DNA of 64,000 nucleotides, from contig CP051242.1 in NCBI GenBank assembly GCA_017795005.1, positions 2,132,976 to 2,196,975 on the forward strand, in the 5' to 3' direction. The translations under genes were made by a program, and so were the position numbers. Under the pieces are notes generated by a model. The model was not told the origin of the DNA. It saw only the letters and a list, made by a program, of their open reading frames with translations, and did no database searches. Shown here piece after piece: positions 1 to 9,614 of this stretch. How positions within the stretch are numbered: position 1 is the first letter of the stretch; every line of letters begins with the position of its first letter. This stretch comes from Balneolaceae bacterium (GTDB taxonomy: Bacteria; Bacteroidota; Rhodothermia; Balneolales; Balneolaceae).

Positions 1-309
1 CCAACAGGAATAGAAGTAAGTAATGAAGAACAGGTTTTAGAGATTTCCTGGTCAGATGGTCATACTTCAGTGTATCCTTTATTCGGACTTCGTAAAAACT
101 GTCCATGTGTAGCCTGCAGAGGAGGTCATGATAAAATGAACACATTTGAACCTGAGGCTTTTGAAATTGAAAACCCTCCGTTAATGAATATTACTAATAT
201 TAAACAGGTTGGTAATCACGCTATTCAGATTACCTGGATCGATGGTCATAATGCCGGGATGTACGGCTGGGAGACTTTGAGGAAGTTGGATCCCAGGCTT
301 TCTCAATAA
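1..309 (+). CDS. DUF971 (GBBH-like N-terminal domain) protein, 5' partial
   Basis: The reading frame is open from base 1, so the start codon lies outside the window; a GTG at position 70 is internal to the domain and unlikely to be the start. The 102 visible residues contain two copies of the family's W-x-D-G-H pattern (SWSDGHTSVY and TWIDGHNAGMYGW) and a cysteine cluster, CPCVACRGG, that is typical of DUF971. The same fold forms the N-terminal domain of gamma-butyrobetaine hydroxylase; small stand-alone versions often sit beside Fe-S assembly genes such as mrp/apbC. Stand-alone members are about 100-120 residues, so little is missing. The exact function is not known. The gene converges with the broken oxidoreductase gene across a 157-base gap in which I see no clear terminator. 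Confidence 0.85.
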   Translation, partial: PTGIEVSNEEQVLEISWSDGHTSVYPLFGLRKNCPCVACRGGHDKMNTFEPEAFEIENPPLMNITNIKQVGNHAIQITWIDGHNAGMYGWETLRKLDPRLSQ

Positions 310-466
310 TCAATATTCAACAAGGAATATTCATTTGTTAAAAAATTATCAGTTTGGAGGAGCAGTGACTGAGAACTTTCTGGGAACTTTAAATAGCTTG
401 TGAGATTGCTTACATCCTTACAAAACTAATAGAAAAAACTCATTGCTCGAGTCTCAGTCCTCAAAA

Positions 467-1892
467 CTAAACTCTTATCCCAAATTCATTCTTTAACGCA
501 GATTTCGCGGCATGGAATCCACACATTCCGTGCACACCGCCTCCCGGAGGAGTAGAAGAAGAGCAAATATACATTCCATCTGCAGGGAGTTTATAGGGAT
601 CCCATTGAAACACCGGTCTGCCTAACAGTTGTTTCACCGTTTGAGCGCCTCCATTTATATCTCCACCAATATAGTTTTGATTATAGGCTTCAAATTCTGG
701 CGCAGATATTGTATGCGTTGAAATAATTATATCTCTGAAACCGGGAGCATAGCGCTCTATCTGATTTATTATTTCTTCAGAGCAATCTTTATCAGAGTTA
801 TTTGGCACATGACAATAGGCCCAAAGGGTGTGTTTTCCTTTCGGAGCTCTGGATTCATCAAACAAACTAGGCTGAGAAACAAGTACATATGGCTTTTCGG
901 GATGATTTCCTTTCCAAACTTCTCTTTCTGAGAATGCAATTTCTTCAAATGAACCACCCAGATGAAGTGTACCTGCACCTTTACAATCTTGATTTATCCA
1001 TGGAACAGGCTTTAAATGCTCCGGGACCATATTTATATTTGAGAAATTTGTTTTTGAATTTTTCCGTGAGTTCTCTTTCGGCTATCCTGACTATTTGATG
1101 AGGAGTTAAATCAAATAGAATAGCTTTAGAAGAGGGTAAATCACTAGTTTTTAAAATACGGTTATTAGTTTCGATTTCTCCTCCCAGAGATTGCAGGTAT
1201 GTTGCCAGAGCTGTTGTTATTGAATGTGATCCTCCTTTTACTATAGGCCAACCGACAGCATGACAAGAGGTAGCAAGTATAAGTCCAAAAGAAGCAGTAA
1301 AAGATTTTTCTAGTGGAATTATACTGTGACTTGCTAAACCAGCGAAATAGGCTTTAACTCTGGCAGAATCAAACATAGAATTGGCGAGTAGTTTTGCTGA
1401 AAGCATTCCAAACCATCCAAAACGAGCCAATGAAAGAGGATTATCAGGAATCCGGATGGGTGCGAAAAAATCATTTGAAAGTGATTTCCATCCATCGACA
1501 AAGGGTTTAATCAGGTTCAGATAATGCTTACCATCTTTTCCCATTCGGGCAACAGTTTCAGTCAAAGAGATAGAAGCAATAACTGCATCGCCATCATCAA
1601 AGGGGTGTGCAATAGGAAATTCTGGTTGAATCCATTCTAATCCAAAATCTTTAAGTGGGAGAGTTCTGAAGAATGGAGAGCCAATCCCCGTAGGGTGAAC
1701 CGCAGAACAAACATCATGAATAAAACCAGGTTCTGTTAGTTCTTTTGTACGCGTTCCACCTCCAATCGTATTTTCAGCTTCTATAACTTTTACAGAAAGT
1801 CCATGTTGTGCTAATAAAACCGCGGCTGAAAGTCCATTCGGACCTGAACCAACAACTATAGCATCATATTCTGGATTTTTTACTTCCGGCAA
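467..1892 (-). pseudogene. Phytoene-dehydrogenase-like FAD oxidoreductase, broken by a short internal deletion
   Basis: Two minus-strand frames, 981-1892 (303 aa) and 467-about 1010, together encode one COG1233-type NAD(P)/FAD-dependent oxidoreductase. The first begins with an FAD-binding dinucleotide motif (VVGSGPNGLSAA, residues 13-24) followed by the GGGTRT segment. The second carries the conserved tail, PWINQDCKGAGTLHLGG and later STPPGGGVHGMCG. The join falls near bases 1000-1025. Frame one reads GPGAFK and then runs out of frame, while frame two resumes at KPVPW. Family members normally have about six more residues between these points (GAFKVDxAL..PVPW), so roughly 20 bases appear lost, leaving a frameshift. 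As written, the protein would lack its C-terminal third. The substrate cannot be told; relatives include carotenoid desaturases and isomerases. The gene ends 2 bases from the protease gene and may share its transcript. Confidence 0.8.
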
Positions 1893-1894
1893 AA

Positions 1895-3550
1895 TTATTG
1901 ACCATTAATTATTTCTTCAGCTCGTTTTAATGCCTCGTAAGCATTTACAATTCCACCTGAAACAGAAAGGGATGAAAATGGAACAGGGTCTTCGGTTCCT
2001 GGTTTAAACACTATTTGATCAGGTTTTGTAACAGTTTCCATTAGTATTTCTTTCACTTGAGATGCAGATAGTTCAGGATAATAAGCCATTACTAATGCAG
2101 CGACTCCTGCAACAACAGGAGAGGCCATACTGGTCCCATCTTCAGCTTTGTATTCGTTATCAGGATAAGTGGAGTATACATCAACACCCGGAGCAAATAT
2201 GTCTACATTCATTTTTCCGTAATTACTAAAAATTGCAGTAAGTTCTTCACCTTCTTCCCATGAAGATGCTCCAACAGTCAGGAAAGATTCCGCTTTTCCT
2301 CCAGATGAGTAGTATTTATTCGGAAATGAGTCTGTACTATCCACATTTGAAGCATCATTACCAGCACCGCTTACTAGTAATACTCCGACACTATCAGCAA
2401 ATTTTACAGCTGCATCTACATATTCTTTTTGAGGTGAGTAACCTTTTCCAAAGCTCATATTAATTACTCTAGCGCCGTTTTCCGCAGCGTATCGGATGGC
2501 ATTTGCAACGTCCTTATCCCGTTCATCACCCATAGGTACCGTACGTAAGATCATTAACTTTACATCTGCAATCCCATTCATACCCAGATCATTATTTCTA
2601 ACAGCTCCTACAATCCCGGCAACATGAGTTCCATGATCGTAGCTAACACCTTTTACGTTATTATTTCCATAAAATCTGTTCGTCAGATCTGTGTAGTCAT
2701 CTCCAACGATATAACGAGGATCGAAGTCCGGATTTAATCCGTAATCATATAGTGTTTTATATTGATCAAGTCCTTCATTAATATCATCTTCAGTGATATC
2801 ATTTTCTTTTAAAACATTTGCTAACTGCTTGGCTTGCTGTAGATAAGGGCCATCAGTTGCGGTTGGTTTTAAATCTTCAGAAGTGAGTGAATCTATGCTT
2901 GATACACCTAAAATTTGCTTTGCTCCAAGTACTGCCTGTTGAATGTTTCTTAGCTGATTAAGTCCCTGAGAGATTTCAGTTTTTTCAGCTTCATAGTCTT
3001 CTTTTATTTCCAGATAGTAATTGTATTCATCCATTTCTTCCGATGATAATGTAGAAATATCGGCATCAGCATATTTCTCAGATAGTTTTACATATAACCG
3101 GGTAATTTCATAAGTGTCTTCATCTACATTTTGCCCATCAGCGCCGCCAATAAAATTCCAACCATGTATATCATCGATGTATCCATTTCCATCATCGTCA
3201 ATTCCATTACCTGCAATTTCATCCTCATTGACCCATATATTCCCTGATAAATCTTCATGATCGATATCTGTACCGGAATCGATAATCGCAACAATAACCT
3301 CTTTCTCAGGAGTTTTGTCAGCTAATAATTCTTCATACGCTTTCTGAACACCAGTTCCATAAAATGGATCTTTCGATGTGGAAGTCAAATGCCAGTCTTC
3401 TGTCGCTGAAAGTTCTACATCACCATAGGCAGAAGCACTGTCCTCAATATCGGAAATCGTTTCGGCAGGGGTAGTTAACTCTTTGGATGAAGAACATCCT
3501 ATAAAAATTAAAATGAGGAGGAGAGAAGTAAGTTTTAAACGAATAGTCAT
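1895..3550 (-). CDS. Subtilisin-like S8 serine protease, lipoprotein
   Basis: This is a 551-residue secreted subtilase. The N-terminus is a lipoprotein signal (hydrophobic stretch ending FIGCSSS, lipidated Cys 19), which suggests envelope anchoring. The catalytic triad is complete: Asp91 (IIDSGTDIDH), His306 (DHGTHVAG) and Ser474 (DGTSMASP). The oxyanion Asn is N398 in SGAGND. The interval between Asp and His is about 215 residues, far longer than in classical subtilisin. It starts with an acidic, Ca-site-like segment (NGIDDDGNGYIDDIHGWN), continues with a Glu-rich helical stretch (about 145-265), and looks like an insertion domain seen in some Bacteroidota subtilases. No C-terminal sorting domain is present. 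The gene lies 52 bases downstream of the DUF445 gene on the same strand. The target proteins are unknown. Confidence 0.93.
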   Translation of the reverse strand: MTIRLKLTSLLLILIFIGCSSSKELTTPAETISDIEDSASAYGDVELSATEDWHLTSTSKDPFYGTGVQKAYEELLADKTPEKEVIVAIIDSGTDIDHEDLSGNIWVNEDEIAGNGIDDDGNGYIDDIHGWNFIGGADGQNVDEDTYEITRLYVKLSEKYADADISTLSSEEMDEYNYYLEIKEDYEAEKTEISQGLNQLRNIQQAVLGAKQILGVSSIDSLTSEDLKPTATDGPYLQQAKQLANVLKENDITEDDINEGLDQYKTLYDYGLNPDFDPRYIVGDDYTDLTNRFYGNNNVKGVSYDHGTHVAGIVGAVRNNDLGMNGIADVKLMILRTVPMGDERDKDVANAIRYAAENGARVINMSFGKGYSPQKEYVDAAVKFADSVGVLLVSGAGNDASNVDSTDSFPNKYYSSGGKAESFLTVGASSWEEGEELTAIFSNYGKMNVDIFAPGVDVYSTYPDNEYKAEDGTSMASPVVAGVAALVMAYYPELSASQVKEILMETVTKPDQIVFKPGTEDPVPFSSLSVSGGIVNAYEALKRAEEIINGQ

Positions 3551-3602
3551 TGCCTTAAAGAATTTGTTTTTTATTTCGGGAAGACAAAATAATGAATATT
3601 AA

Positions 3603-4739
3603 CTAAGATGTTTTCATTTTCATCAGAAGAGCATCTAGTCCAATGGTAAAAAGTATTATCACTCCAATAACAGATATACTTGCAATAGGCTGCCAAATCA
3701 CAAAACCACCAAGCGTACCCAAAACAGCACCCAGGTACTGGATATAGCGTAATTGATCATTACTCGCATTTTTTATCATGATCTCCAGTCTTTTTTCATC
3801 ATATTGCCGCAAATTATCTTCAACAAGATTATGCACATCTAATTGATTGATGAGTTTGTAAAGAAGAGAAGTGACTATATCTTCTATTGTGCCACTGTGC
3901 TTGTCTATTCGATTTGGTAAATCATCCAGAAAGTTATCCAGTTTTTCCAAGCCTTTTTCAACGCCTCCGGGAACTTTGGTAAGAGCTTCTTCAACCAAAT
4001 CCTGCATTTCCTGACCTTTCAAAAAGCTGTATGCTTTTAAAGCTACCCGTTCAAAAGAATTTTGCTCAATTGCTCCTTCAATTTGTTCGATTACTGTTTT
4101 TGCCAAAGTTCCTCTAATTTCAGGATCTGCTACCATTTCATCGACATAGCTTACTACAAGAGTCTTTAATTCCATCCTGAATTCAGGATCATCAATAATA
4201 GTTTTTATATAATCGGTAGCTTTCTCCCGGTATTTGGCAATTGCCTGGGATTCATGAATTTTCTTTTTAATGATCTCTGGGTTAATCAGATCCTCAGATA
4301 CCGCAACGGCTAAGCGGTAAGCAATGCGCTCTTTTTGTGCTGGAATTAAACCTTGACCAAGAATAGGACGTCTGTGAGTAGGGCGGAAGAGCATTTTTAT
4401 CGCAAGCCAGTTGGTTAAAAAGCCGATCATCCCACTAATACTAAGTATTCGTAGCAAACCTTCGAAACTGATTGAGAGTCCGAATAGAGTAGTTGAAAGT
4501 CCATCAAAATCCCAGAAGAAAGAACCTACAAAACCTATTAGAAGGAACAATGGAAAAACAAAAAGCAGGTTAATTAACCATTTATGCTTTGACGCTGTTT
4601 TTGGGGGAGCAGTATGTGCAGAGCTGGGCTCGAGATCTTTAGCTTGTTTCTCAATTTGAGTACTAATTAATCCCCAAAGTTGAGAAGCATACCGTTTGCT
4701 GTTTTCTGTGATGATATTCTTTTCTTGTAATTCATTCAT
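3603..4739 (-). CDS. DUF445 family membrane protein
   Basis: A conserved membrane protein of about 378 residues. I place the start at the ATG at 4739; a TTG three codons upstream (4748) would also be in frame. After a polar N-terminus there are two adjacent membrane segments (about residues 52-75 and 82-105). Next comes the DUF445 signature, FLTNWLAIKMLFRPTHRRP followed by LIPAQKERIA, then a long, mostly helical and charged region, and one or two closing membrane segments (about 340-375). DUF445 proteins such as YheB-type proteins have no established biochemical function. The gene is divergent from the marR-like regulator across a 133-base promoter region and may share transcription with the downstream protease gene. 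Confidence 0.88.
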   Translation of the reverse strand: MNELQEKNIITENSKRYASQLWGLISTQIEKQAKDLEPSSAHTAPPKTASKHKWLINLLFVFPLFLLIGFVGSFFWDFDGLSTTLFGLSISFEGLLRILSISGMIGFLTNWLAIKMLFRPTHRRPILGQGLIPAQKERIAYRLAVAVSEDLINPEIIKKKIHESQAIAKYREKATDYIKTIIDDPEFRMELKTLVVSYVDEMVADPEIRGTLAKTVIEQIEGAIEQNSFERVALKAYSFLKGQEMQDLVEEALTKVPGGVEKGLEKLDNFLDDLPNRIDKHSGTIEDIVTSLLYKLINQLDVHNLVEDNLRQYDEKRLEIMIKNASNDQLRYIQYLGAVLGTLGGFVIWQPIASISVIGVIILFTIGLDALLMKMKTS

Positions 4740-4818
4740 AGCTCGCAAATACGTTGTACCAATATTAAAGTTTAGCGGATATAAAAAAAGTTCTGATTTA
4801 GGGAATTATATCACAAGG

Positions 4819-4866
4819 ATTGTTGTCGTTGCAACATTATAGTTTTATATTTGTAGTCACGACAAC
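4819..4866 (+). promoter_or_regulatory. Promoter and probable operator of the MarR-RND efflux operon
   Basis: The sequence holds a TTG at 4823-4825, a 20-base spacer and TATATTTG at 4846-4853. This is an exact match to the Bacteroidota -33 TTG / -7 TAnnTTTG promoter pattern. Two inverted repeats overlap it. One is TGTTG-N6-CAACA (4821-4836), which covers the -33 element and contains the perfect palindrome GTTGCAAC (4828-4835). The other is an 8+8 repeat, GTTGTCGT at 4822-4829 and ACGACAAC at 4859-4866, flanking the core promoter. MarR-family dimers commonly bind such sites in their own promoters, so autorepression is the likely mode. The marR-like ATG follows 6 bases after the second arm. Confidence 0.65.
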
Positions 4867-4872
4867 AAAATT

Positions 4873-5355
4873 ATGGCAAAAAACGGTTTTACCGACATGT
4901 TTCCTAATCCTGAAGACAAAATGGGATACCTCATTTGGCAGATAAGCATGCTTTGGGTTAGAAAAGTAAACCAATCTTTGCAGGAAATAGGATTAACTCA
5001 TACCCAATTGATCACACTTGCAGCTACAGAGTGGCTCAATTTTAAACAAGAGCAGGTAATACAGCGCGATATAGCTCAGAAAATGAAAGTAGATCGTATG
5101 CTGGTTTCAAAACTGGTTAGCAAACTAGTCGATTCTGAACTCATACAGAAGAAAAGTTCAGAGGAAGACTCAAGGGTAAACTTATTAAGTCTTACTGATT
5201 CCGGTCGTGAACTTCTCATGGATGCCATTGTAATTATGAAACGAAATGAAAAAGAGTTTTTCGGATTAGTTGAAGAAGATGTTCCTGAATTAACTCAAAA
5301 GCTGAAGAAGTTATATCTGCTCGCGGAAGATGAAGCAACAAATTCAACTCACTAA
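4873..5355 (+). CDS. MarR-family transcriptional regulator
   Basis: A 160-residue winged-helix regulator of normal MarR length. The N-terminal dimerisation helix is followed by a DNA-binding region at about residues 55-115. The recognition segment reads QRDIAQKMKVDRMLVSKLV, and the wing segment contains the family pattern D-S-R-V-N-L-L-S-L-T (SEEDSRVNLLSLTDSG). It is the first gene of an efflux operon and lies 11 bases before the adaptor gene. Its own upstream region carries palindromes overlapping the promoter. The simplest reading is a repressor of itself and the RND pump, released by a small, probably toxic, ligand; the ligand cannot be predicted from the sequence. Confidence 0.92.
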   Translation: MAKNGFTDMFPNPEDKMGYLIWQISMLWVRKVNQSLQEIGLTHTQLITLAATEWLNFKQEQVIQRDIAQKMKVDRMLVSKLVSKLVDSELIQKKSSEEDSRVNLLSLTDSGRELLMDAIVIMKRNEKEFFGLVEEDVPELTQKLKKLYLLAEDEATNSTH

Positions 5356-5366
5356 GTATTATTAAA

Positions 5367-6429
5367 ATGACCACACGTAAAATTTCAATTATAATCGGGA
5401 TTGTCTTATTTGCAGGTGCAATTCTGTTATTTAATATTCTTTCATCCGGACCTGCAGAAGATGAACAGAGTTTTAGCAACACTGTTACTGCAGTTGGAGT
5501 ACCGGTAATTAAAGCTAATCCTACTTCAATCTCTTCAGAGATAGAATTTACTGGAAGAGTAATTCCGGAACAGGAAGTTCAGATCTTTGCAGAAGTAAGC
5601 GGAATTCTTATGTCAGGAAATAAGCCGTTTAAATCCGGAACTAGTTTTAAAAAGGGAGAGATAATACTGAAAGTTGATGACCGGGAATTCAGACAGTCTG
5701 TAATGAATCAACGTTCACAATTTCAGTCTTTAATAACTCAGATTCTTGCAGATATTAACCTTGATTATCCTGATGAATATGAAGCATGGAACAACTATTT
5801 AAATAAGATAGATGTGAATGAGGAACTCCCGTCACTTCCAACTTCAGATAATGCCCAGTTCAATCTGTTTTTAACAGGTAGAAATATTAATTCTACCTTC
5901 TTTGGGATTAAACAAAGTGAAATCAGGCTATCGAAATATACAATCAGAGCTCCATATAATGGTGTTCTAACTTACTAAAACTGAGATGTATGAAATCGAG
6001 GCTTCAATAAATGCTGAAGACCGGTTTTTTATTGAAATCGGAAATACGGCTAATGTAAGTTTAGATGGAAATATGAACTCAATACAAGCAAAAGTAGACC
6101 GTATAAATTCGAGAATTGATCCTGCTACACAAACGGTCTTAGTATATCTAAAGATCAAAAGTCCCCGAATTTTAGCTGGACAATATGTTTCTGGTAGTAT
6201 TTCAGGGCAAACCTTTCAGGATGCCCAGAAGATTGCTTCAAAGAGTCTGGTAAGAAATAATCTGGTGTTTATAGCACAGGATTCAATAGCAACGATTATA
6301 CAGGTTACTGTCTTAAAAACCTCTGGTGACAGTACGTTTGTTCAGGGATTAAATGTAGGTGAATTAGTTATCGATGAATTCAGAGACGCAGCTTTTGAAG
6401 GAACAAAAGTAGCTCCTGTATTTAATTAA
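5367..6429 (+). pseudogene. RND efflux periplasmic adaptor (membrane fusion protein), disrupted by internal deletion
   Basis: Two frames, 5367-5978 (203 aa) and about 5971-6429 (ATG at 5986, 147 aa), are the two halves of one AcrA/HlyD-type adaptor. The first half has an N-terminal membrane anchor (residues 7-26), the lipoyl/barrel-sandwich half (GRVIPEQEVQIFAEVSGIL), a short helical hairpin, and the start of the return lipoyl strand, YTIRAPYNGVLT. The second half resumes with MYEIEASI of the beta-barrel domain. Intact adaptors have about 20-25 residues between these points, of the kind G-x-L-V-x-x-G-Q-x-L. That block is absent here and the frame changes, giving an early TAA at 5976. Pump and TolC genes downstream are intact. 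The adaptor as written is unlikely to work unless this is an assembly or sequencing error. Confidence 0.8.
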
Positions 6430-6443
6430 AGGGTGATTCATCG

Positions 6444-9400
6444 ATGAGAAAATTAATTCAATATTTTACCAAGCATGTAATCCTTGTAAATCTGGGGATT
6501 CTATTATTCATTTTGTTCGGTGCATTGGCAGCAGGTAGCCTTACTTCAACTTTTTTTCCTCAGCAGGATGTACAGTTTATAAATGTAGAAGCCGTATTTC
6601 CGGGAGCTTCTCCGATTGAAGTAGAAGAAGGAGTTGTTCTTAAAATCGAGGAAAGTCTGGAAGGAACGAAAGGAGTGGATAGGGTTACATCTGTATCCAG
6701 AGAAAATTCAGGAGTAGTTACTGTTGAGTTACTTCCAAATCAAGATCCGAATGTGATTCTTCAGGAAGTAAAAAATGCGGTGGATCGTATAAGTTCATTT
6801 CCAACCGATCTCGAGCGTGTTGTGGTATTTAAGCAGGAACCCTTAAATAACGTAGGACAAATAGCATTAAAAGGGGAAGTAACCCCAGCTACGTTAAAAT
6901 CTACTATTGATACATTTGAGGATGCTTTACTGGCATATGAGGGACTTTCCCAACTTCAATTGAGTGGATTTACGGAACCCGAAATTCAAATAGGAGTTTC
7001 TGAAGATGATTTGCGTGCTTATGGACTAACATTCTTTGATGTGAGTGCTGCAGTTGCGGCTTCTAATATCAGAACTACAGGTGGAATCGTAAGAGGAGAG
7101 AGAAGAGAATTTACCATAAGAGTTGATGAGCGAAATTATTTTGCTCAAGGCTTAAATGATATTGTGATCAAGTCTCTACCTAACGGAACAATTGTTCGTC
7201 TAAGTGATGTCGCTACGGTAGTAGATACATTCAGTGAAAATACAGATAAAGGAACACTTGATGGAGTACCGGCAGTTTTTGTGCAGGTTTTTACTACCAA
7301 CGAAGAAGATATACTTGCTGCTTCAGAATTCATAAAAGGGTATATCAAAGAATTTAACGCACAAAACAATACCATCGAAGCTGTTCTGGTTGATGATGCT
7401 ACTATCAATTTGGTGGAACGTATTGAACTTCTACGTGATAACGGATTACTGGGTGTATTGCTGGTATTCGTATTACTTGGACTCTTTTTACGTATTCGGT
7501 TAGCATTCTGGGTAGCTCTCGGAATACCGATATCTTTCTTTGGAATGTTTGTTTTGGCAGCCTTCTATGGAGTCACCATAAATGTGATCTCTCTTTTCGG
7601 GATGATTGTAGTTATCGGGATTTTGGTTGATGATGGGATTGTTGTCGGAGAAAATATTTATCAGAAATATGAACAAGGTATGCATCCCCTTAAAGCAGCT
7701 GTTGAAGGTACCATGGAAGTCGTACCCTCGGTTACTTCTGCTATATTAACCACATGTGTTGCCTTTAGTTTCTTCTTCTTTGTGGATGGACAATTAGGCG
7801 ACTTCTTTAGTGATATTGCTTTTGTTGTATCAGCTGCATTATTGGTTTCTTTAATTGAAGTGTTTCTGTTTTTACCTGCTCACCTTGCTCATTCCAAAGA
7901 TTTACATCAAAATAAAGATATCGAGCAGAAAGGCTTTCAGGTATGGATGGAGAAGAAATTGTTTTACGTTAGAGACAAAATTTACATCCCATACCTGGAG
8001 TTTTCGTTAAGAAATAAAACATTTACCATTCTTTTTGCTGTGAGTCTGTTACTGATTTCGCTGGGGGCAATAGCCGGTGGATGGGTTCAGACTACCTTCT
8101 TTCCTAATATAGAACAGAATGCCGTTTCAGCAACGATCGAAATGCCTCAGGGAACCAGTGAGGAAGTCACCCAGGAAAGAGTAAACAGGATGGTAGATGG
8201 CGCTCTTCGATTAAACGAGCGCTATAAACAAGAGCTTGGAAATGATGTTGGGTACATCAGAAATATAGTCGCTAAACTTGGCCCCGGTAGTAATGTTGGG
8301 AATGTGAGTTATTTCCTGATTCCATCAGAAGAACGCGACGTTCAAAGTTTTGATATTTCACTGGCGATTAAAGAAGAGGTTGGTCCAATACCGGATGCAA
8401 CGCTACTTTCTTTTGTTTCTGCAAATCCATTTGGTAAACCTGTTTCAGTTTCTCTGGCATCAAATAATTTTGAAGAGCTTCGAAGTGCAAAAGAAATGCT
8501 TCTTCAGGAAATGAATAAACTGGAAGAGCTCAGAGATATTACTGATACCGATAACGAAGATCAGCCTGAAGTTAAAATCAGATTGAAAGACAAAGCCTAC
8601 GCCTTAGGTTTTTCAAACCGGGATGTAATCGGACAGGTCAGAAATGCATTTTTTGGTAATGAGGTTCAACGGCTCCAACGTGGAACCAATGAAGTGAAAG
8701 TATGGACGAGATATATCCTTGAGGACAGGAGAGACATTGGACAACTACTGGATATGAGAATACGTTCTGTAAACGGTGGTTCTTATCCCTTAAGAGAACT
8801 GGCTGATGTGGAATTTACTACCGGTTTAGTATCTATTAATCACAGGGATGGAAAACGGGAAATAAGGGTAGAGGCAGAACTTGCTAATCTTGAGGTTTCC
8901 GGAACAGATGCGCTTAATAAAGTTCAGAATATAGCTTTGCCGCCTGTTTTAGCAGCACATCCAACAGTTACATATCAATTTGAAGGACAGGTTAGAGAAA
9001 CTGCAAAAGCTGCAAGTTCAGCTCAAACAGTATTACCTGTAATTATGATACTCCTTTTTGCAGTAGTTACATTCACCTTTCGTTCATTCACTCAGGGTAT
9101 TGCCTTATATATGATTATACCTTTTGGAATTGTAGGCGTTGCTTTAGGGCACTATATCCATGGTATGCAGATCAGTTTACTTTCTTTTCTTGGTTTTGTA
9201 GCCTTGATAGGCATCCTGGTAAATGATGGATTGGTTTTTGTTTCTGCTTATAACGATATGATTAGAAAAGGAACCGATGTATTTGAAGCAATAGTTGAAA
9301 CAGGACGATCTCGTTTCAGGCCAATTTTGCTGACTACGGGAACAACTTCTGCTGGTTTAGCTCCTCTGATCTTTGAGAAGAGTTTTCAGGCTCAGTTTTT

Positions 9401-9614
9401 AATTCCTATGGCAATAACAATTGCCTATGGGTTAATTATTGGAACCTTTTTGTTATTAACCTTATTACCAACCTTTCTTTATTTATTGAATAGTACGAAG
9501 CGAAACCTAAGGCGGTTCCTGCACTGGGCGTGGGAAGGAAATTCACTGGAGATTGAGAGAAAAGAGGTAGAACCAGCTTATAAAGAAGCTCAATGGGAGA
9601 AAGAAAATGAATAA
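6444..9614 (+). CDS. RND multidrug/solute efflux pump, inner-membrane subunit (AcrB/HAE1-like)
   Basis: A 1056-residue proton-driven RND transporter of full family length. It has the expected plan: TM1 (about 12-32), first periplasmic porter/docking region, TM2-6, then a second periplasmic half after TM7 (about 533-553), and TM8-12 up to residue 1020. The two proton-relay aspartates are present in TM4 as D396-D397 (GILVDDGIVVGEN). The TM10 region has GILVNDGLVF in place of the lysine-containing motif of AcrB. Together with the adaptor and TolC it would form a tripartite pump. The gene starts 14 bases after the adaptor frame and overlaps the TolC gene by 8 bases, consistent with one transcript under the MarR-like promoter. 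The substrate is unknown. Confidence 0.95.
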   Translation: MRKLIQYFTKHVILVNLGILLFILFGALAAGSLTSTFFPQQDVQFINVEAVFPGASPIEVEEGVVLKIEESLEGTKGVDRVTSVSRENSGVVTVELLPNQDPNVILQEVKNAVDRISSFPTDLERVVVFKQEPLNNVGQIALKGEVTPATLKSTIDTFEDALLAYEGLSQLQLSGFTEPEIQIGVSEDDLRAYGLTFFDVSAAVAASNIRTTGGIVRGERREFTIRVDERNYFAQGLNDIVIKSLPNGTIVRLSDVATVVDTFSENTDKGTLDGVPAVFVQVFTTNEEDILAASEFIKGYIKEFNAQNNTIEAVLVDDATINLVERIELLRDNGLLGVLLVFVLLGLFLRIRLAFWVALGIPISFFGMFVLAAFYGVTINVISLFGMIVVIGILVDDGIVVGENIYQKYEQGMHPLKAAVEGTMEVVPSVTSAILTTCVAFSFFFFVDGQLGDFFSDIAFVVSAALLVSLIEVFLFLPAHLAHSKDLHQNKDIEQKGFQVWMEKKLFYVRDKIYIPYLEFSLRNKTFTILFAVSLLLISLGAIAGGWVQTTFFPNIEQNAVSATIEMPQGTSEEVTQERVNRMVDGALRLNERYKQELGNDVGYIRNIVAKLGPGSNVGNVSYFLIPSEERDVQSFDISLAIKEEVGPIPDATLLSFVSANPFGKPVSVSLASNNFEELRSAKEMLLQEMNKLEELRDITDTDNEDQPEVKIRLKDKAYALGFSNRDVIGQVRNAFFGNEVQRLQRGTNEVKVWTRYILEDRRDIGQLLDMRIRSVNGGSYPLRELADVEFTTGLVSINHRDGKREIRVEAELANLEVSGTDALNKVQNIALPPVLAAHPTVTYQFEGQVRETAKAASSAQTVLPVIMILLFAVVTFTFRSFTQGIALYMIIPFGIVGVALGHYIHGMQISLLSFLGFVALIGILVNDGLVFVSAYNDMIRKGTDVFEAIVETGRSRFRPILLTTGTTSAGLAPLIFEKSFQAQFLIPMAITIAYGLIIGTFLLLTLLPTFLYLLNSTKRNLRRFLHWAWEGNSLEIERKEVEPAYKEAQWEKENE

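Noticed and set aside
367-459. 8-bp inverted repeat GACTGAGA / TCTCAGTC in the first intergenic gap
   Set aside because: The arms are 77 bases apart with no T tract or second symmetric element, and such a match is expected by chance.
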